NCBI GenBank assembly: GCA_964429655.1
Contig: CAYSCZ010000002.1
Span: forward strand, 1-64,000
DNA length: 64,000 nt
From: CAYSCZ01 sp964429655
Lineage (GTDB): Bacteria; Bacteroidota; Bacteroidia; Cytophagales; Cyclobacteriaceae
Direction of reading: 5' to 3'
A program made the position numbers and the translations under genes. Under the pieces are notes generated by a model. It did no database searches, had not been told where the DNA came from, and saw nothing but the letters and a program-made list of their open reading frames with translations. Positions 17,768-27,997 of the stretch are shown piece after piece (within the stretch, counting starts at the first letter, position 1; each line of letters starts with the position of its first letter).

Positions 17768-20700
17768 AAGACTTTTACTGCTATTAGTAATACTAATCCC
17801 CATATTTTCCTTCGGCCAGGAAAAATTTGGCAATGAATGGATCAATTATGATCAGGAATATTACAAGATCATGGTAGATGAAGATGACATATACCGCATT
17901 GATAGACAAACCATGGACTCTGCAGGCATTCCCGTTAATATTATTGATCCGAACCTCTTCCAGATGTTTTATAAAGGAGAAGAAATAACCATCAAAGTCG
18001 AAACCAGGGAGGATGGCACGGTTGATTACCTCGATTTCTATGGCGTAAGAAATGATGGCACCTTTGACACTCAATTGTATATTAAGCCGGAATACCAGCC
18101 GCATACATTTTATAACATATTTTCAAACTTTTCAGCTTATTTCCTCACATGGAACAATGAAGGAACCCCCGGAAAGCGCATCCCCTCAATAGAATATGAT
18201 GATAGCGGAGACCTTGATACCTTGGAATATCATATGGAGGAGGAGTTGATAATTTTTGATGAGGCATATTCCGCTGGTCAAACATTTAATGGAAATCTAT
18301 TTTCAAGTGCCTATGACCTGGGAGAAGGATGGACAAGTCAAATAATAAGTAACAAGAAGTCAATTTCATATGAAATTGAAAATCATTTTTTTCTGGATAG
18401 TTTAAAAGTTGAAGGTCTTTTTCGCGGTCTAAGATTTGAAAATCACCAACTAGGTATTCTTATATCAATTCAAGGGAATGAGGTATTGAATGAATCAATA
18501 AACTTAGTTGACTATAACTTCAACAATTATTCCATTAAAATACCTTTTAATAATGATTCTCAACAAGAAGATTTAACAATGAACCTGGAATTGAATAATG
18601 TTACTGGGAATCCTTCTATCTCTTATCTGGAAATATCTTATCCTCAAAAGAATGACATGGAAAATTCTCTGTCAAAAGTATTTAATATAATTCCTGGAGA
18701 AATGGAGGATGCAATCTTAAAAGTATCAAATTCTCCATTTGATGTTCGCTTATTTAATATTGGTGACATTTACAATCTATCTGAAATTGAGACAAGATCG
18801 GCAATTGGTGGTTTTAATTCCACTTTAAGAAATATTTCGTTTGAAGAGAATAAACTATATGCTAGATCTGGTGCAAAAGAACTGACCAATATTCAAAAAG
18901 TAGTAGTTAATCAAGTAAAACCTTCAGAGTATAACTACTTATTAGTTACTAATAAATTATTAAATCAAGTTGACGAAAACAATATTAATCCTATATCGGA
19001 ATATACTCAATATAGAGAAAGTGTTATTGGAGGCGGTTTTAAGGTACATGCTATAAATATAAGTGAAGTGTACAATCAGTTTTCATACGGGTTACAATCT
19101 CCCATAGCAATAAAAAAATATTGTGAATTTATGAATCAAAATGGAAACCCGATGTTTCTATTTTTGGTCGGAAAAGGTATTCAATCATTTTTCAGAAATT
19201 CACAGGAGGATAATCTAGTTCCAACATTTGGGTTTCCTGGTAGTGATGTTTTGTTTAGCTATGGAATTAGTAGTGATCCTGAACTAGAAGCAATACCAAC
19301 AGGAAGAATTAATGCTACCTCCTCTTCTGATATATTGAATTATCTAGATAAAATTAAAGAACATGAGTCTTTACCTTTCAATGATCTGTGGAGAAAGAAT
19401 TTTCTTAATTTAAGTGGAGGATTAAACTTGATTGAACAAAACAATTTCAGGAATCATATCAAGGATTTTACTGATATTGTGGAAAATGGAATTATTGGCG
19501 GGAAAGGCATCAATATTAGTAAAGAGACCTCAGAGGCAGTTGAACAGATAAATGTTGTTGATGAAATTAACAACGGTACACTTCTTGTCACCTTTTTTGG
19601 ACATTCATCAGCAGGTGGTGCGGATATTAGAATTGGAAATGCGTCAGACCCGAGTATTGGATTTAATAATAAGGGTCGGTACCCATTCTTTTATGTTAAT
19701 GGCTGTAATTCAGGGAATTTTTTTCTGTTAAATGAATCTTGGGGAGTAGATTGGGTATTAACACCTCAACTTGGAGCCGTTGGATTTATGTCGCACAGTA
19801 GATTAGCTCTGAGTAATGATTTAAAACGACAAGCTGATATTTTTTTTGATGTAGCTTTTAACGACAATGATTTTATTGGAAAAGAAATTGGAATAATCAA
19901 AGCTGAAGTCGGTAGGAGATACCTTGAACAATACGGCACCTCAAGTCGCCACCTGGCGCAGGTAAGGCAATTATGCCTTCAAGGTGACCCAGCCATTAAA
20001 CTATTTACAAATAAACCCGATTTTGATATCCAAAACACTGATCTATCTATAAAAGGATTTAATAATGAATCGGTGACAGCCAGATCGGATTCATTTTTAA
20101 TAGAAATGAACATAAGAAATTTTGGCCGCAGTGCTGATGACTCACTTAAGATTCAGGTAACAAGAAATTACAGCGATAATACCACTGAAAGGATTGGGCC
20201 CAAAATATTTCCATCTGTGAAAAGATTGGATACTTTGGAATTTTCTATAACACAATCAAATGAGATACCTGGTGAAAACACTTTCCAAATAGAAATAGAT
20301 CCTTTAAATGAAGTCGATGAATTATCTAAATCAAATAATACGGCGATTATTGAGTCCTTCTTTCCTACTGGACAAATAAATAATCTTCTTCCATTAAATT
20401 TTGGCGTCCAAGGTAACAACAAAGTCTTATTTCAATTTCAACTTGATGGAAATCAACTTGAAAATAGAGTTTATCTATTTGAAATAGATACGACATCAAA
20501 ATTCAATAGCTTATCAAAAAAAAGTATTGAAACCAATGAAAATATCATCGCCTCGGAGATTGTTGATTTAGATAATATTTATGATGACTCATTAGTAGTT
20601 TACTGGAGATCCAGATTAGTAAACCCAAAAAGCTTTGAGGACACTTCATGGTTTGAAAGTAATTTCACTTTCTTAAATAACTTAACAAATGATTGGTTAC

Positions 20701-22730
20701 AAATTAGAAAATACCAATTCTTAAAAGGAATTATAAATGGTTTGAATATTAATGATAAAAGCAAATGGAGTTTTCTTGATAATGAATCCGATATTGGTCT
20801 AAGTACCCATGGCGGGGATACAGCGCTCGGATTTGAAAATGTAAATGTTTTCGTTGCAGGTTTGAATCTCGCTTCACTTAGTGAATTTACGAACCAAAAT
20901 CAGAAAAACAAGGAGACCTGCAGAAGCAACTCTATGAACTTTGTTGTCTTTGATCAGCAATCAACTGTTCAAAAGCGACCTATTCAATTTGATGAATTTG
21001 ACACTTCAAATCCAGATCTTTGCGGTGCACAGCCACAATTCATTTACACATACAACAACAATCAAATCAACAATCAAGACAAAGCCTCAATTCTTCTGGA
21101 AACCGTTGAGGAGGGTGATTTCGTGGTTGCCTTTACATTCGGAACAATCGATTACGGAGCATTAAATGACAGAACCTTAGAAGCTTTTAATAGCATTGGA
21201 GTTAATAGTGAGACTTTTGGAAACTTAGTTGCAGGTCAGCCTTTAATAATATTCGGTCAGAAGGGTATGGTTCCCGGAGAGGCTACAATTGTTAGCGATA
21301 ACGGCAGTGATCTACCGGTGCAACAACAAGAAATATCCTTAAACACTGTCATACCAGGTAAATTTTTCAGTGGATCATACGAAGCACCGAGAATAGGGCC
21401 GGCTCAAACGTGGAAATCGTTGAATATCGATTTACAAAGCGAACCATCTGACAATATTAACATCCAGGTTACAGGGCAGGAATTTACAGGAGAAGAAAAT
21501 GTTATTTTATCAAATGTTCAGTCTGGAAGTACATCACTTGCTTCGATTGATGCAGCTCAGTATCCTTACATTAAATTAAAAATGTCAACAAATGATAAGG
21601 AAAACCTCACAGCCCCACAGTTAAGGTCATGGGCGGTAGATTATGATCCGGCCCCTGAAGGCATCCTTTTGTTAAATGAAGATTTAGAGGAATTAAACAA
21701 CAGAGAAGTTCAGGAAGGAGAAACTGTCAAAACCTCTTTTATTTTTTGGAATTTATCTGAATCTGATTTTCAGGATTCTGTTTTCGTTTCCATCCAATCC
21801 CTCAATCAGACCACGGGTGAGTTAATAAAGGATTCACTGGTATTATCAAATGTTCAGGGCGGGGATTCTTTGATTTTTGACTATGATTTTCAAACCTTAG
21901 GAAAAGCTGGAGATCACAACATCACCGTTTTCGCCAATCCGCAAAGAGAGTTAGAGAGAGAATTTGGTAATAACCAATTACAAATTGATGATTTTATAAC
22001 CGTAGTGCCAGACAATACTAATCCGATATTGGATGTCACATTTGATGGGAACTATATCCTTGATGGTGATATTGTATCTCCAAGTCCTTTTATAACCATC
22101 ACTTTAAAAGATGAAAATCAATTCAACTTCAAAGACGATACCACCGGCGTCAATTTATTCCTGAAAAAGCCATGCGAAGATTGTGAATTTGAACGGATCG
22201 GCTTCAGCAATCCAAGGGTTGAATGGATTCCAGCAAATGAGCGTGAGGATTTTAAAATCAATTATCAACCTGAAAATCTAGAAAATGGCATTTATGGATT
22301 TAGGGTACAAGCCAGCGATGAGGCAGGAAACCAGGCAGGTGCTCAACCATACAGTATAAACTTTGAAATTATAAATGAATCAACTGTAACAAATTTCTAC
22401 CCATATCCTAACCCGTTTTCTTCCAGCGTTCGATTTGTTTTCACGTTAACAGGATCAGAAATCCCCGATCAAATAAAAATCCAGATCATGACCGTATCCG
22501 GCAGGATTGTAAGGGAAATTACCCAAGATGAGATAGGAGCAATAAAAATTGGAAATAACATAACCGAATTCGCATGGGATGGAAGGGATGAATATGGTGA
22601 CCAGCTGGCTAATGGCGTATATCTTTATCGCGTTATGATCAATAATGATGGTCAGCCCATGGATAATCGAGCTACGGCTGGCGACAAAGCATTCAAAAGA
22701 GGATTTGGGAAAATGTATCTGATGCGGTAG
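17760..22730 (+). CDS. PorU2-like C25 family peptidase with type IX sorting domain
   Basis: A 1656-residue exported protein with a signal peptide (ends SFGQ). The gingipain-like C25 peptidase domain covers roughly residues 390-760, with the catalytic pair His615 (TFFGHSSAGGADI) and Cys649 (NGCNSGNFF). A CARDB-like segment (about 765-870), long beta-rich regions and a terminal YPYPNPFSSSVRF...NGVYLYRV sorting/FlgD-like domain (about 1550-1656) follow. PorU removes C-terminal signals and attaches cargo to the surface; this longer version, itself bearing such a C-terminal domain, matches the proteins called putative PorU2. It overlaps the PorV2-like gene by 8 bases. Bases 18350-19900 look more AT-rich than the flanks. 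The convergent GT39 gene ends 1 base away. Confidence 0.82.
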   Translation: MNKRLLLLLVILIPIFSFGQEKFGNEWINYDQEYYKIMVDEDDIYRIDRQTMDSAGIPVNIIDPNLFQMFYKGEEITIKVETREDGTVDYLDFYGVRNDGTFDTQLYIKPEYQPHTFYNIFSNFSAYFLTWNNEGTPGKRIPSIEYDDSGDLDTLEYHMEEELIIFDEAYSAGQTFNGNLFSSAYDLGEGWTSQIISNKKSISYEIENHFFLDSLKVEGLFRGLRFENHQLGILISIQGNEVLNESINLVDYNFNNYSIKIPFNNDSQQEDLTMNLELNNVTGNPSISYLEISYPQKNDMENSLSKVFNIIPGEMEDAILKVSNSPFDVRLFNIGDIYNLSEIETRSAIGGFNSTLRNISFEENKLYARSGAKELTNIQKVVVNQVKPSEYNYLLVTNKLLNQVDENNINPISEYTQYRESVIGGGFKVHAINISEVYNQFSYGLQSPIAIKKYCEFMNQNGNPMFLFLVGKGIQSFFRNSQEDNLVPTFGFPGSDVLFSYGISSDPELEAIPTGRINATSSSDILNYLDKIKEHESLPFNDLWRKNFLNLSGGLNLIEQNNFRNHIKDFTDIVENGIIGGKGINISKETSEAVEQINVVDEINNGTLLVTFFGHSSAGGADIRIGNASDPSIGFNNKGRYPFFYVNGCNSGNFFLLNESWGVDWVLTPQLGAVGFMSHSRLALSNDLKRQADIFFDVAFNDNDFIGKEIGIIKAEVGRRYLEQYGTSSRHLAQVRQLCLQGDPAIKLFTNKPDFDIQNTDLSIKGFNNESVTARSDSFLIEMNIRNFGRSADDSLKIQVTRNYSDNTTERIGPKIFPSVKRLDTLEFSITQSNEIPGENTFQIEIDPLNEVDELSKSNNTAIIESFFPTGQINNLLPLNFGVQGNNKVLFQFQLDGNQLENRVYLFEIDTTSKFNSLSKKSIETNENIIASEIVDLDNIYDDSLVVYWRSRLVNPKSFEDTSWFESNFTFLNNLTNDWLQIRKYQFLKGIINGLNINDKSKWSFLDNESDIGLSTHGGDTALGFENVNVFVAGLNLASLSEFTNQNQKNKETCRSNSMNFVVFDQQSTVQKRPIQFDEFDTSNPDLCGAQPQFIYTYNNNQINNQDKASILLETVEEGDFVVAFTFGTIDYGALNDRTLEAFNSIGVNSETFGNLVAGQPLIIFGQKGMVPGEATIVSDNGSDLPVQQQEISLNTVIPGKFFSGSYEAPRIGPAQTWKSLNIDLQSEPSDNINIQVTGQEFTGEENVILSNVQSGSTSLASIDAAQYPYIKLKMSTNDKENLTAPQLRSWAVDYDPAPEGILLLNEDLEELNNREVQEGETVKTSFIFWNLSESDFQDSVFVSIQSLNQTTGELIKDSLVLSNVQGGDSLIFDYDFQTLGKAGDHNITVFANPQRELEREFGNNQLQIDDFITVVPDNTNPILDVTFDGNYILDGDIVSPSPFITITLKDENQFNFKDDTTGVNLFLKKPCEDCEFERIGFSNPRVEWIPANEREDFKINYQPENLENGIYGFRVQASDEAGNQAGAQPYSINFEIINESTVTNFYPYPNPFSSSVRFVFTLTGSEIPDQIKIQIMTVSGRIVREITQDEIGAIKIGNNITEFAWDGRDEYGDQLANGVYLYRVMINNDGQPMDNRATAGDKAFKRGFGKMYLMR

Positions 22731-22731
22731 A

Positions 22732-24294
22732 TCAGTAATTCTTAAATATTACGGTAGTCGTTTTATCAAACATGTCTTCGGCGGTGGCTACATGTTTAAT
22801 ACCATCAATTTTCTTTAATTCATCAACATAGTTATCCCGGGAGATAACAAGCGCTTTATGGGTATCTAAGTATTTTTGGATTTCATCGAAATCATCATAC
22901 CCTTTTATTTCCTTATTAACTTTCAATACAAAAGCAGGATTCATTCGATGATAATAAATGATCTGTGGTGCATCTTTAAAATGCTCCTTTGTCAGGTAAA
23001 TAGGATTTCTTCTATCAATCTTTGGGAAAGCCACAAAAAAGAAAATTATAACAGTAACTAAAAAAGAAGCAGACATGGAACCAATGATAATTTTTGAATT
23101 ATTGACAAACCATCCTAAGATGGCCAATATGCCCCCGACAGGAACTGCAAGCAGGTAATATGCTAAATGGTTAAGTTCTGCTAAACTTTTCTCCTCACTC
23201 AAACCATAATATGCACTGATGGGGACAGCAATAGTTATAATTAAATATATCAACAGGGTAAATAATAAACTTTTCTTTTTCGGTTTATACCAGTCCCGGT
23301 TTGCTATAAAATTTGCAATAAGTATGCTCATAAAAGGCAGTGTGGGTGAGATATAATTAGGAAGCTTGGTACTGGATATGCTAAAAAAAATAATCGTGAA
23401 AATAACTGTGGTTCCACTAATTAGTAAAACATTCTTATTCCTATCATGAAAGGCTTTTTTTAAGGATTGAATAATAAAAATTGAGAAAGGTAGAAGCATT
23501 ATGATCGCATAAAGTGGTGTTAAGAAAAATGATCCACCGTGCCCTTCTTTTGGACTTGAAAACCTATTGACGTTATGATCAAGAAAAAAGTCCCTTGTCC
23601 ACTCACCATTAGTCTCAATATGAGCACCAATATACCATGGGCTGCTGATCAATAAAATAACAAGCGCTCCGGTTAATGGTCTGAAATTAAGGATGCCCTG
23701 TTGAGAAAATTGCCCGCTGAAGATCAGAAAAAATAACATGGCTATTCCAGGGATTGCTACAGCAATTGGTCCTTTGGCCAAAACACCCAGCCCGATGGAC
23801 AAGTAAGCCAAATAAAGATATTTTACTTTTTGAATCTCATTGTAAAAAAGAAAAGAGACTATTGATGCCGTAATAAAGAAAACTAAATAAGGATCCGGTA
23901 CCGCCATATGAAATTGGGCATTAAAACCAAGTGATGACAAAAGGATCAGTACGCTGAAATTTGCCGTCCTGATACCAAGAAATCTTTTGGCTGTGAAGTA
24001 TGTCAACATGACTGTAAGAACACCAAAAATGGATGAAAACAACCGTGCTGAGAATGGAGAAAATCCAAAGACAGCATAAGAAAGCATCATAAAAAAATAA
24101 TGCAGTGGTGGCTTATCGGTCCGGATAGAGCCATTGAATGTTGGAAAAAAATAATTTCCAGTTTCCCACATTTCCCGGGCACATTGTGAATTCTTTGCTT
24201 CGTCAAGCATATAAATGGAAAATCCACCAATGTTAGAAGATATAAACAGATAGGATGTCACCACAAAAAGTCCAATCTTAATTCTTTCACTCAT
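22732..24294 (-). CDS. GT39/ArnT-like membrane glycosyltransferase
   Basis: Polytopic GT-C enzyme that moves a sugar from a polyprenyl-phosphate donor to a lipid or protein on the periplasmic side. The first loop contains the family motif YMLDEAKNSQCAREMW (catalytic Asp about residue 31) and DKPPLHYF, followed by about eleven hydrophobic segments and a soluble C-terminal domain of about 100 residues. The ATG at 24294 is chosen (520 residues), 12 bases behind the SCP2 gene stop; an in-frame TTG at 24306 abuts that stop. Acceptor unknown: lipid A, O-linked protein glycans and teichoic-like lipids are all used by relatives. Confidence 0.85.
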   Translation of the reverse strand: MSERIKIGLFVVTSYLFISSNIGGFSIYMLDEAKNSQCAREMWETGNYFFPTFNGSIRTDKPPLHYFFMMLSYAVFGFSPFSARLFSSIFGVLTVMLTYFTAKRFLGIRTANFSVLILLSSLGFNAQFHMAVPDPYLVFFITASIVSFLFYNEIQKVKYLYLAYLSIGLGVLAKGPIAVAIPGIAMLFFLIFSGQFSQQGILNFRPLTGALVILLISSPWYIGAHIETNGEWTRDFFLDHNVNRFSSPKEGHGGSFFLTPLYAIIMLLPFSIFIIQSLKKAFHDRNKNVLLISGTTVIFTIIFFSISSTKLPNYISPTLPFMSILIANFIANRDWYKPKKKSLLFTLLIYLIITIAVPISAYYGLSEEKSLAELNHLAYYLLAVPVGGILAILGWFVNNSKIIIGSMSASFLVTVIIFFFVAFPKIDRRNPIYLTKEHFKDAPQIIYYHRMNPAFVLKVNKEIKGYDDFDEIQKYLDTHKALVISRDNYVDELKKIDGIKHVATAEDMFDKTTTVIFKNY

Positions 24295-24306
24295 TGTATA
24301 AGCCAA

Positions 24307-24606
24307 TTATGAAAGTATTTTGGTAAGCTTCATAGCTACTCCCATGTCCCCCTTTATCTTGATTTTACCAACCATGACGGCTGCCGTTGGATTAAGATTA
24401 CCCTCAATGAGTTTTTCGAAATTTTGTAGACTAATATATATGGTGCAATTGGATTTACTATCCTCATTATTAACATTAACAGGCCTTTGCGTATCATCCA
24501 AAAAAATCACATCGTCCTTGAATTGGAATTTAACGGTGTCATTCAATAATCCCTCATTTTTATGAGCAAGCGCTCTTATCATTTCTGTTGCTTTTTCAAT
24601 GGTCAT
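24307..24606 (-). CDS. SCP2 sterol-binding domain protein
   Basis: A stand-alone SCP2-like lipid-binding domain of 99 residues. The FQFKDDVIFLDD strand, the NCTIYISLQNFEKLIEG segment and the ending PTAAVMVGKIKIKGDMGVAMKLTKIL are typical of the hydrophobic-tunnel fold, with the GKIKIKGD turn conserved. The start is the ATG at 24606, since upstream in-frame codons run through the cyclotransferase gene, whose stop lies 4 bases away. Ligand unknown. It sits between a cyclotransferase and a GT39 gene in one minus-strand run, so co-transcription is likely. Confidence 0.82.
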   Translation of the reverse strand: MTIEKATEMIRALAHKNEGLLNDTVKFQFKDDVIFLDDTQRPVNVNNEDSKSNCTIYISLQNFEKLIEGNLNPTAAVMVGKIKIKGDMGVAMKLTKILS

Positions 24607-24610
24607 ATAC

Positions 24611-25669
24611 CTATTTCTTAAAGATTTTAATTTCAAATAATTTAGGCCACCGCTTACCTGTAACAAGTAATGTTTCCCTATCCGGATGGTAAGTAATCCC
24701 ATTAAGGACCTCATTAGGATGGTCTATTTTACCAACACTTTCTACAAGTTCTGTTAGGTTAATTTTCCCTTCTACCCGACCCGATTTAGGATCAATGATT
24801 ATAATATAATTTTCCTGAAAAACGTTTGCGTATACTTTACCATTTATAAATTCCAATTCATTAAGATCCACAACAGGCCCATGCGTATCATAAACCTGTA
24901 TTTTGTCCACCTCAATAAAATTCTGAGGTTTAACATAATAAAGATTTTCGGAGCCGTCGCTCATTAAAATTCTTTCGCCTATCGTGGTTAATCCCCATCC
25001 TTGTGTTGGATAATTAAACTGCTCGAATAACTCAAAGTCAAGATTATAAATGAAGCCTACATTCTTTCTCCATGTCAATTGATAGATTCTATCATTATAA
25101 AGGGTTACGCCTTCTCCAAAATATTGATTATCCAGCGCAATAGATTTCAACACTTTCCCTGATGATAGTTCTACCTTTCTTAAACTGGATTCCCCTCTTT
25201 TACCTGTTCCTTCAATTAAATATCCATTATGAAAAATAAGGCCCTGTGTAGAGGCACTAACCTTGTGGTCATAGGTGTTTACAATCCTGAATCCATATTC
25301 GATCGGATCTCTTGATGGCAATACCATTATTTTGGGGTAATGGGTCTCCTTTTTTTGATCGAAGTGAACATCAAGTACTATTCTTGGCTTACCAATAAGA
25401 TTTGTTGAGGGGATTTTGAAACTTTGATTTCTGGTAATCACCGTATCTAACCTCGTCCTCACTAAAATAGAATCTATCTCAAGATTATTGGTTGCTATTG
25501 TAAATTCAATACTATCTCCTTCTATATACTTTTCTTCTATTGCCGGAGAAATTAATTTCGATTCCTTTCGTACATTGAATTTTCTGGAATTTTTATTACC
25601 GGAACAATTTATAATCAAGATAAAACCGGCAAAAAAGGTAAATATTCGATATATCGTCACAATTCTCAA
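24611..25669 (-). CDS. Glutaminyl-peptide cyclotransferase lipoprotein
   Basis: Beta-propeller enzyme of the plant/bacterial glutamine cyclotransferase type that turns N-terminal Gln into pyroglutamate. The 352-residue protein begins with a lipoprotein signal (FILIINCSG, Cys about 22), followed by an extended N-terminal domain and the propeller (about residue 125 on) with STQGLIFHNGYLIEGTG, GEGVTLYNDRIYQLTWR, NELEFINGKVYANVF and LNGITYHPDRETLLVTGKRWP motifs. The start is TTG 25669 or GTG 25660; both give a good signal. Many exported Bacteroidota proteins have Gln after signal cleavage, so a role in capping them is plausible. Confidence 0.9.
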   Translation of the reverse strand: MRIVTIYRIFTFFAGFILIINCSGNKNSRKFNVRKESKLISPAIEEKYIEGDSIEFTIATNNLEIDSILVRTRLDTVITRNQSFKIPSTNLIGKPRIVLDVHFDQKKETHYPKIMVLPSRDPIEYGFRIVNTYDHKVSASTQGLIFHNGYLIEGTGKRGESSLRKVELSSGKVLKSIALDNQYFGEGVTLYNDRIYQLTWRKNVGFIYNLDFELFEQFNYPTQGWGLTTIGERILMSDGSENLYYVKPQNFIEVDKIQVYDTHGPVVDLNELEFINGKVYANVFQENYIIIIDPKSGRVEGKINLTELVESVGKIDHPNEVLNGITYHPDRETLLVTGKRWPKLFEIKIFKK

Positions 25670-25739
25670 CTTATTGAGTATAATTTATTATCGTTAATTA
25701 ATTTTTAAATTTAAAAGGATATATTAACCCAAATACGAC

Positions 25740-26531
25740 ATGAAAAATATTTTTAACAAAATTTTAGTTCCTACTGATTTTTCATCACTTGCTTTAAACG
25801 CCATCCAATCCGCTGCTACGTTAGTAAAGAAATCTGATGGTGAAATGGTTTTACTTCATGTTCAACGGGAAGATGAAATAACCAAAGGCAATCCCAATGA
25901 GCACTTAAATAATATTAGAAACGAGTATTCATTATCAGATTTAAACCTAAAGCAAAAGATTATTTCAAATAATGAACTGCTCAAATCAATACTTCAAGAG
26001 AAGGCAGACCTGATCATTACCGGTACACATGGGGCAAGAGGTCTGGAAGAGTTGTTTAAAGGATCTTTATCAGAAAAAATCGCAAAAAATGCAAATAGCC
26101 CGGTTATCATAGTGAAAAATAGATGTGACCTGTCAGAAATAAAAACCATTGTTTATGCCTCTGACCTTCGATATGAACAATCGGAAATAATAGATGATGT
26201 CAAAAAGCTGCAAGCATTTTACAATGCTAACCTTCACCTGGTTAAAGTATATGATTCAGATTTTTTAATTAAAAAAGTAGTAAAAGATAAAGTTAATGAA
26301 TTTGCCATTCATCATAATTTACAGAATTATACCGCCAATGCCATTGAAGATACCGACGAAGCCGTGGGTATCCTTCGATTCGCTGATAAAATCAATGCAC
26401 AAATGGTTGCCATAGCTACCCATGAGAGGCATGGTTTAGAAAAATTTTTTGGTGGTATGATAACCAAGCATGTAGTAAACCACGCGGAAATTCCTATTTG
26501 GACAAAATCAATCAAGGATTCTGATTTTTAA
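25740..26531 (+). CDS. Tandem universal stress protein (UspA family)
   Basis: Two Usp domains in 263 residues. The first (1-135) opens KILVPTDFSSLALNA and has the nucleotide-binding G-2X-G-9X-G(S/T) signature as GTHGARGLEELFKGS; the second (about 140-258) has YASDLRYEQSE and ATHERHGLEKFFGG. The first domain is shorter than usual between strand 2 and the signature. Such proteins bind ATP and modulate stress survival. The last 20 bases overlap the convergent antiporter gene. Confidence 0.9.
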   Translation: MKNIFNKILVPTDFSSLALNAIQSAATLVKKSDGEMVLLHVQREDEITKGNPNEHLNNIRNEYSLSDLNLKQKIISNNELLKSILQEKADLIITGTHGARGLEELFKGSLSEKIAKNANSPVIIVKNRCDLSEIKTIVYASDLRYEQSEIIDDVKKLQAFYNANLHLVKVYDSDFLIKKVVKDKVNEFAIHHNLQNYTANAIEDTDEAVGILRFADKINAQMVAIATHERHGLEKFFGGMITKHVVNHAEIPIWTKSIKDSDF

Positions 26532-27777
26532 ATCTTAAGGATCTTATCAATCGAGGTATGGTAAGCCCTTGATATAAGATCGATATCACAACTACAATAT
26601 AAGTCATGGTGAGCATTAACGACTTGCCCTCAAAATCCGGCAAGGATAAGGATAATGCAATGGATAGTCCTCCCCTAATAGACCCCCAGGTAAGTATAGG
26701 TATGGTATGGTTTTCAAATTTTCGCTTCCTCGCCATAATAATGTTTAAAGGTACAGTCACACTAATCCATCTGGCTATAAGAACTATGTTGAAAGCCAGT
26801 AATCCGGCCGCAAAATAATCTAACTTAAAAGGCAAAATTAACATTTCAAGGCCTATCAATACGAAAAGCATAGCATTCAGAGACTCCTCAATTAACATCC
26901 AAAATTTATATAAATAATCGCCTGCTGCTCCTTCTATGGACGATGAACGGCCTTCATTTCCAATAACCAGGCCCATAATGACGGCTGCTTGTTTAGCAGA
27001 GAAATGTATAAACTCGGCTAGTTGGGAGCCAACCATAACCATGGCTAAAGTCACCAAAATTTCAACCTCCACCTCTTCATTATCTACAAATTGCAAAATC
27101 CGGTAACCCAGATAACCGAGAAATAACCCAATTACTATTCCACCACCAATATCTGTAGCAAATACATAAATAATCTCAAATGTTGTCAGATCATGACTCT
27201 CCCCGGCACTAGCCAGGTCGAGTAATAAGAGCGCTAGCACAACTGCAATACCATCATTAAAAAGAGATTCTCCGGAAATTCGTATTTCAAGATCTCTGCT
27301 AATCCTGAAATTCTTTAAGGTTTTAGTAATCGCTATCGGATCAGTTGGGGAAATCAAAGCGCCAAAAACCAGGCAGTGAATATAATCAAGCTGATAAATC
27401 CCAATAAGATGCAACAAATAATAAATGGCCGTTCCTATTATCCCGGTGGACAACAATACACCTGTAGATGCCAAAATAAGCACCAGGGTTTTTTCTTTTG
27501 AAAGCTTCCTGAAGTCAATCTGTAAAGCTCCGGCAAACAACATCAGGCTGAGGACCAATTGATATAACAACTCGGCATAATTGTAATCTTCCACCAGCTC
27601 CGCTGTATGTAATTTAAACTCAGGAAATATTGCGCCGGCAATTAAGGTGACAACTGACAAAACAAGCGCCATAATCATTAGACCGATCGAAGAAGGGAGC
27701 TTTAAAAAATAGGTATTAATAAATATGAAAACACCTGCAAGTAGGATGAATAATGCAATGATATCCAGTAATTCCAT
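26512..27777 (-). CDS. CPA1-type Na+(K+)/H+ antiporter (NhaP-like)
   Basis: Inner-membrane cation/proton exchanger, 421 residues, with about twelve membrane segments. The ion-binding motifs are ISPTDPIAI near residue 142 and SLFNDGIAVV near 170; the Asn-Asp pair in the second is the mark of electroneutral CPA1 exchangers, against Asp-Asp in electrogenic CPA2. No cytosolic TrkA domain. It suits a marine cell handling sodium and pH. The 3' end overlaps uspA by 20 bases tail to tail. Confidence 0.9.
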   Translation of the reverse strand: MELLDIIALFILLAGVFIFINTYFLKLPSSIGLMIMALVLSVVTLIAGAIFPEFKLHTAELVEDYNYAELLYQLVLSLMLFAGALQIDFRKLSKEKTLVLILASTGVLLSTGIIGTAIYYLLHLIGIYQLDYIHCLVFGALISPTDPIAITKTLKNFRISRDLEIRISGESLFNDGIAVVLALLLLDLASAGESHDLTTFEIIYVFATDIGGGIVIGLFLGYLGYRILQFVDNEEVEVEILVTLAMVMVGSQLAEFIHFSAKQAAVIMGLVIGNEGRSSSIEGAAGDYLYKFWMLIEESLNAMLFVLIGLEMLILPFKLDYFAAGLLAFNIVLIARWISVTVPLNIIMARKRKFENHTIPILTWGSIRGGLSIALSLSLPDFEGKSLMLTMTYIVVVISILYQGLTIPRLIRSLRFKNQNP

Positions 27778-27958
27778 TTTATAAACTGATAAGTGCGTTT
27801 AATATTAAACCAGCCGCAATATTATTATAATTATTTATTATCAATTGGGGAAAAATTAGTGAAAAAACTACTAAAATGGTGGTTAAACCCAATATACTTA
27901 TAATAAACAAATCAAAAAATATTAATTGATTCAATCTTAAACACTGTCTATATAATAT

Positions 27959-27966
27959 TACGTTTG
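27959..27966 (+). promoter_or_regulatory. Candidate -7 element before the exported SCFFCG-protein gene
   Basis: TACGTTTG is an exact TAnnTTTG match 31 bases upstream of the ATG at 27998. The -33 region has only TTA at the expected distance. The rest of the 220-base gap behind the antiporter gene is AT-rich without other clear signals. Confidence 0.45.
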
Positions 27967-27997
27967 TAAATTAATCAGTGGATAAAGCTGAAATTAT

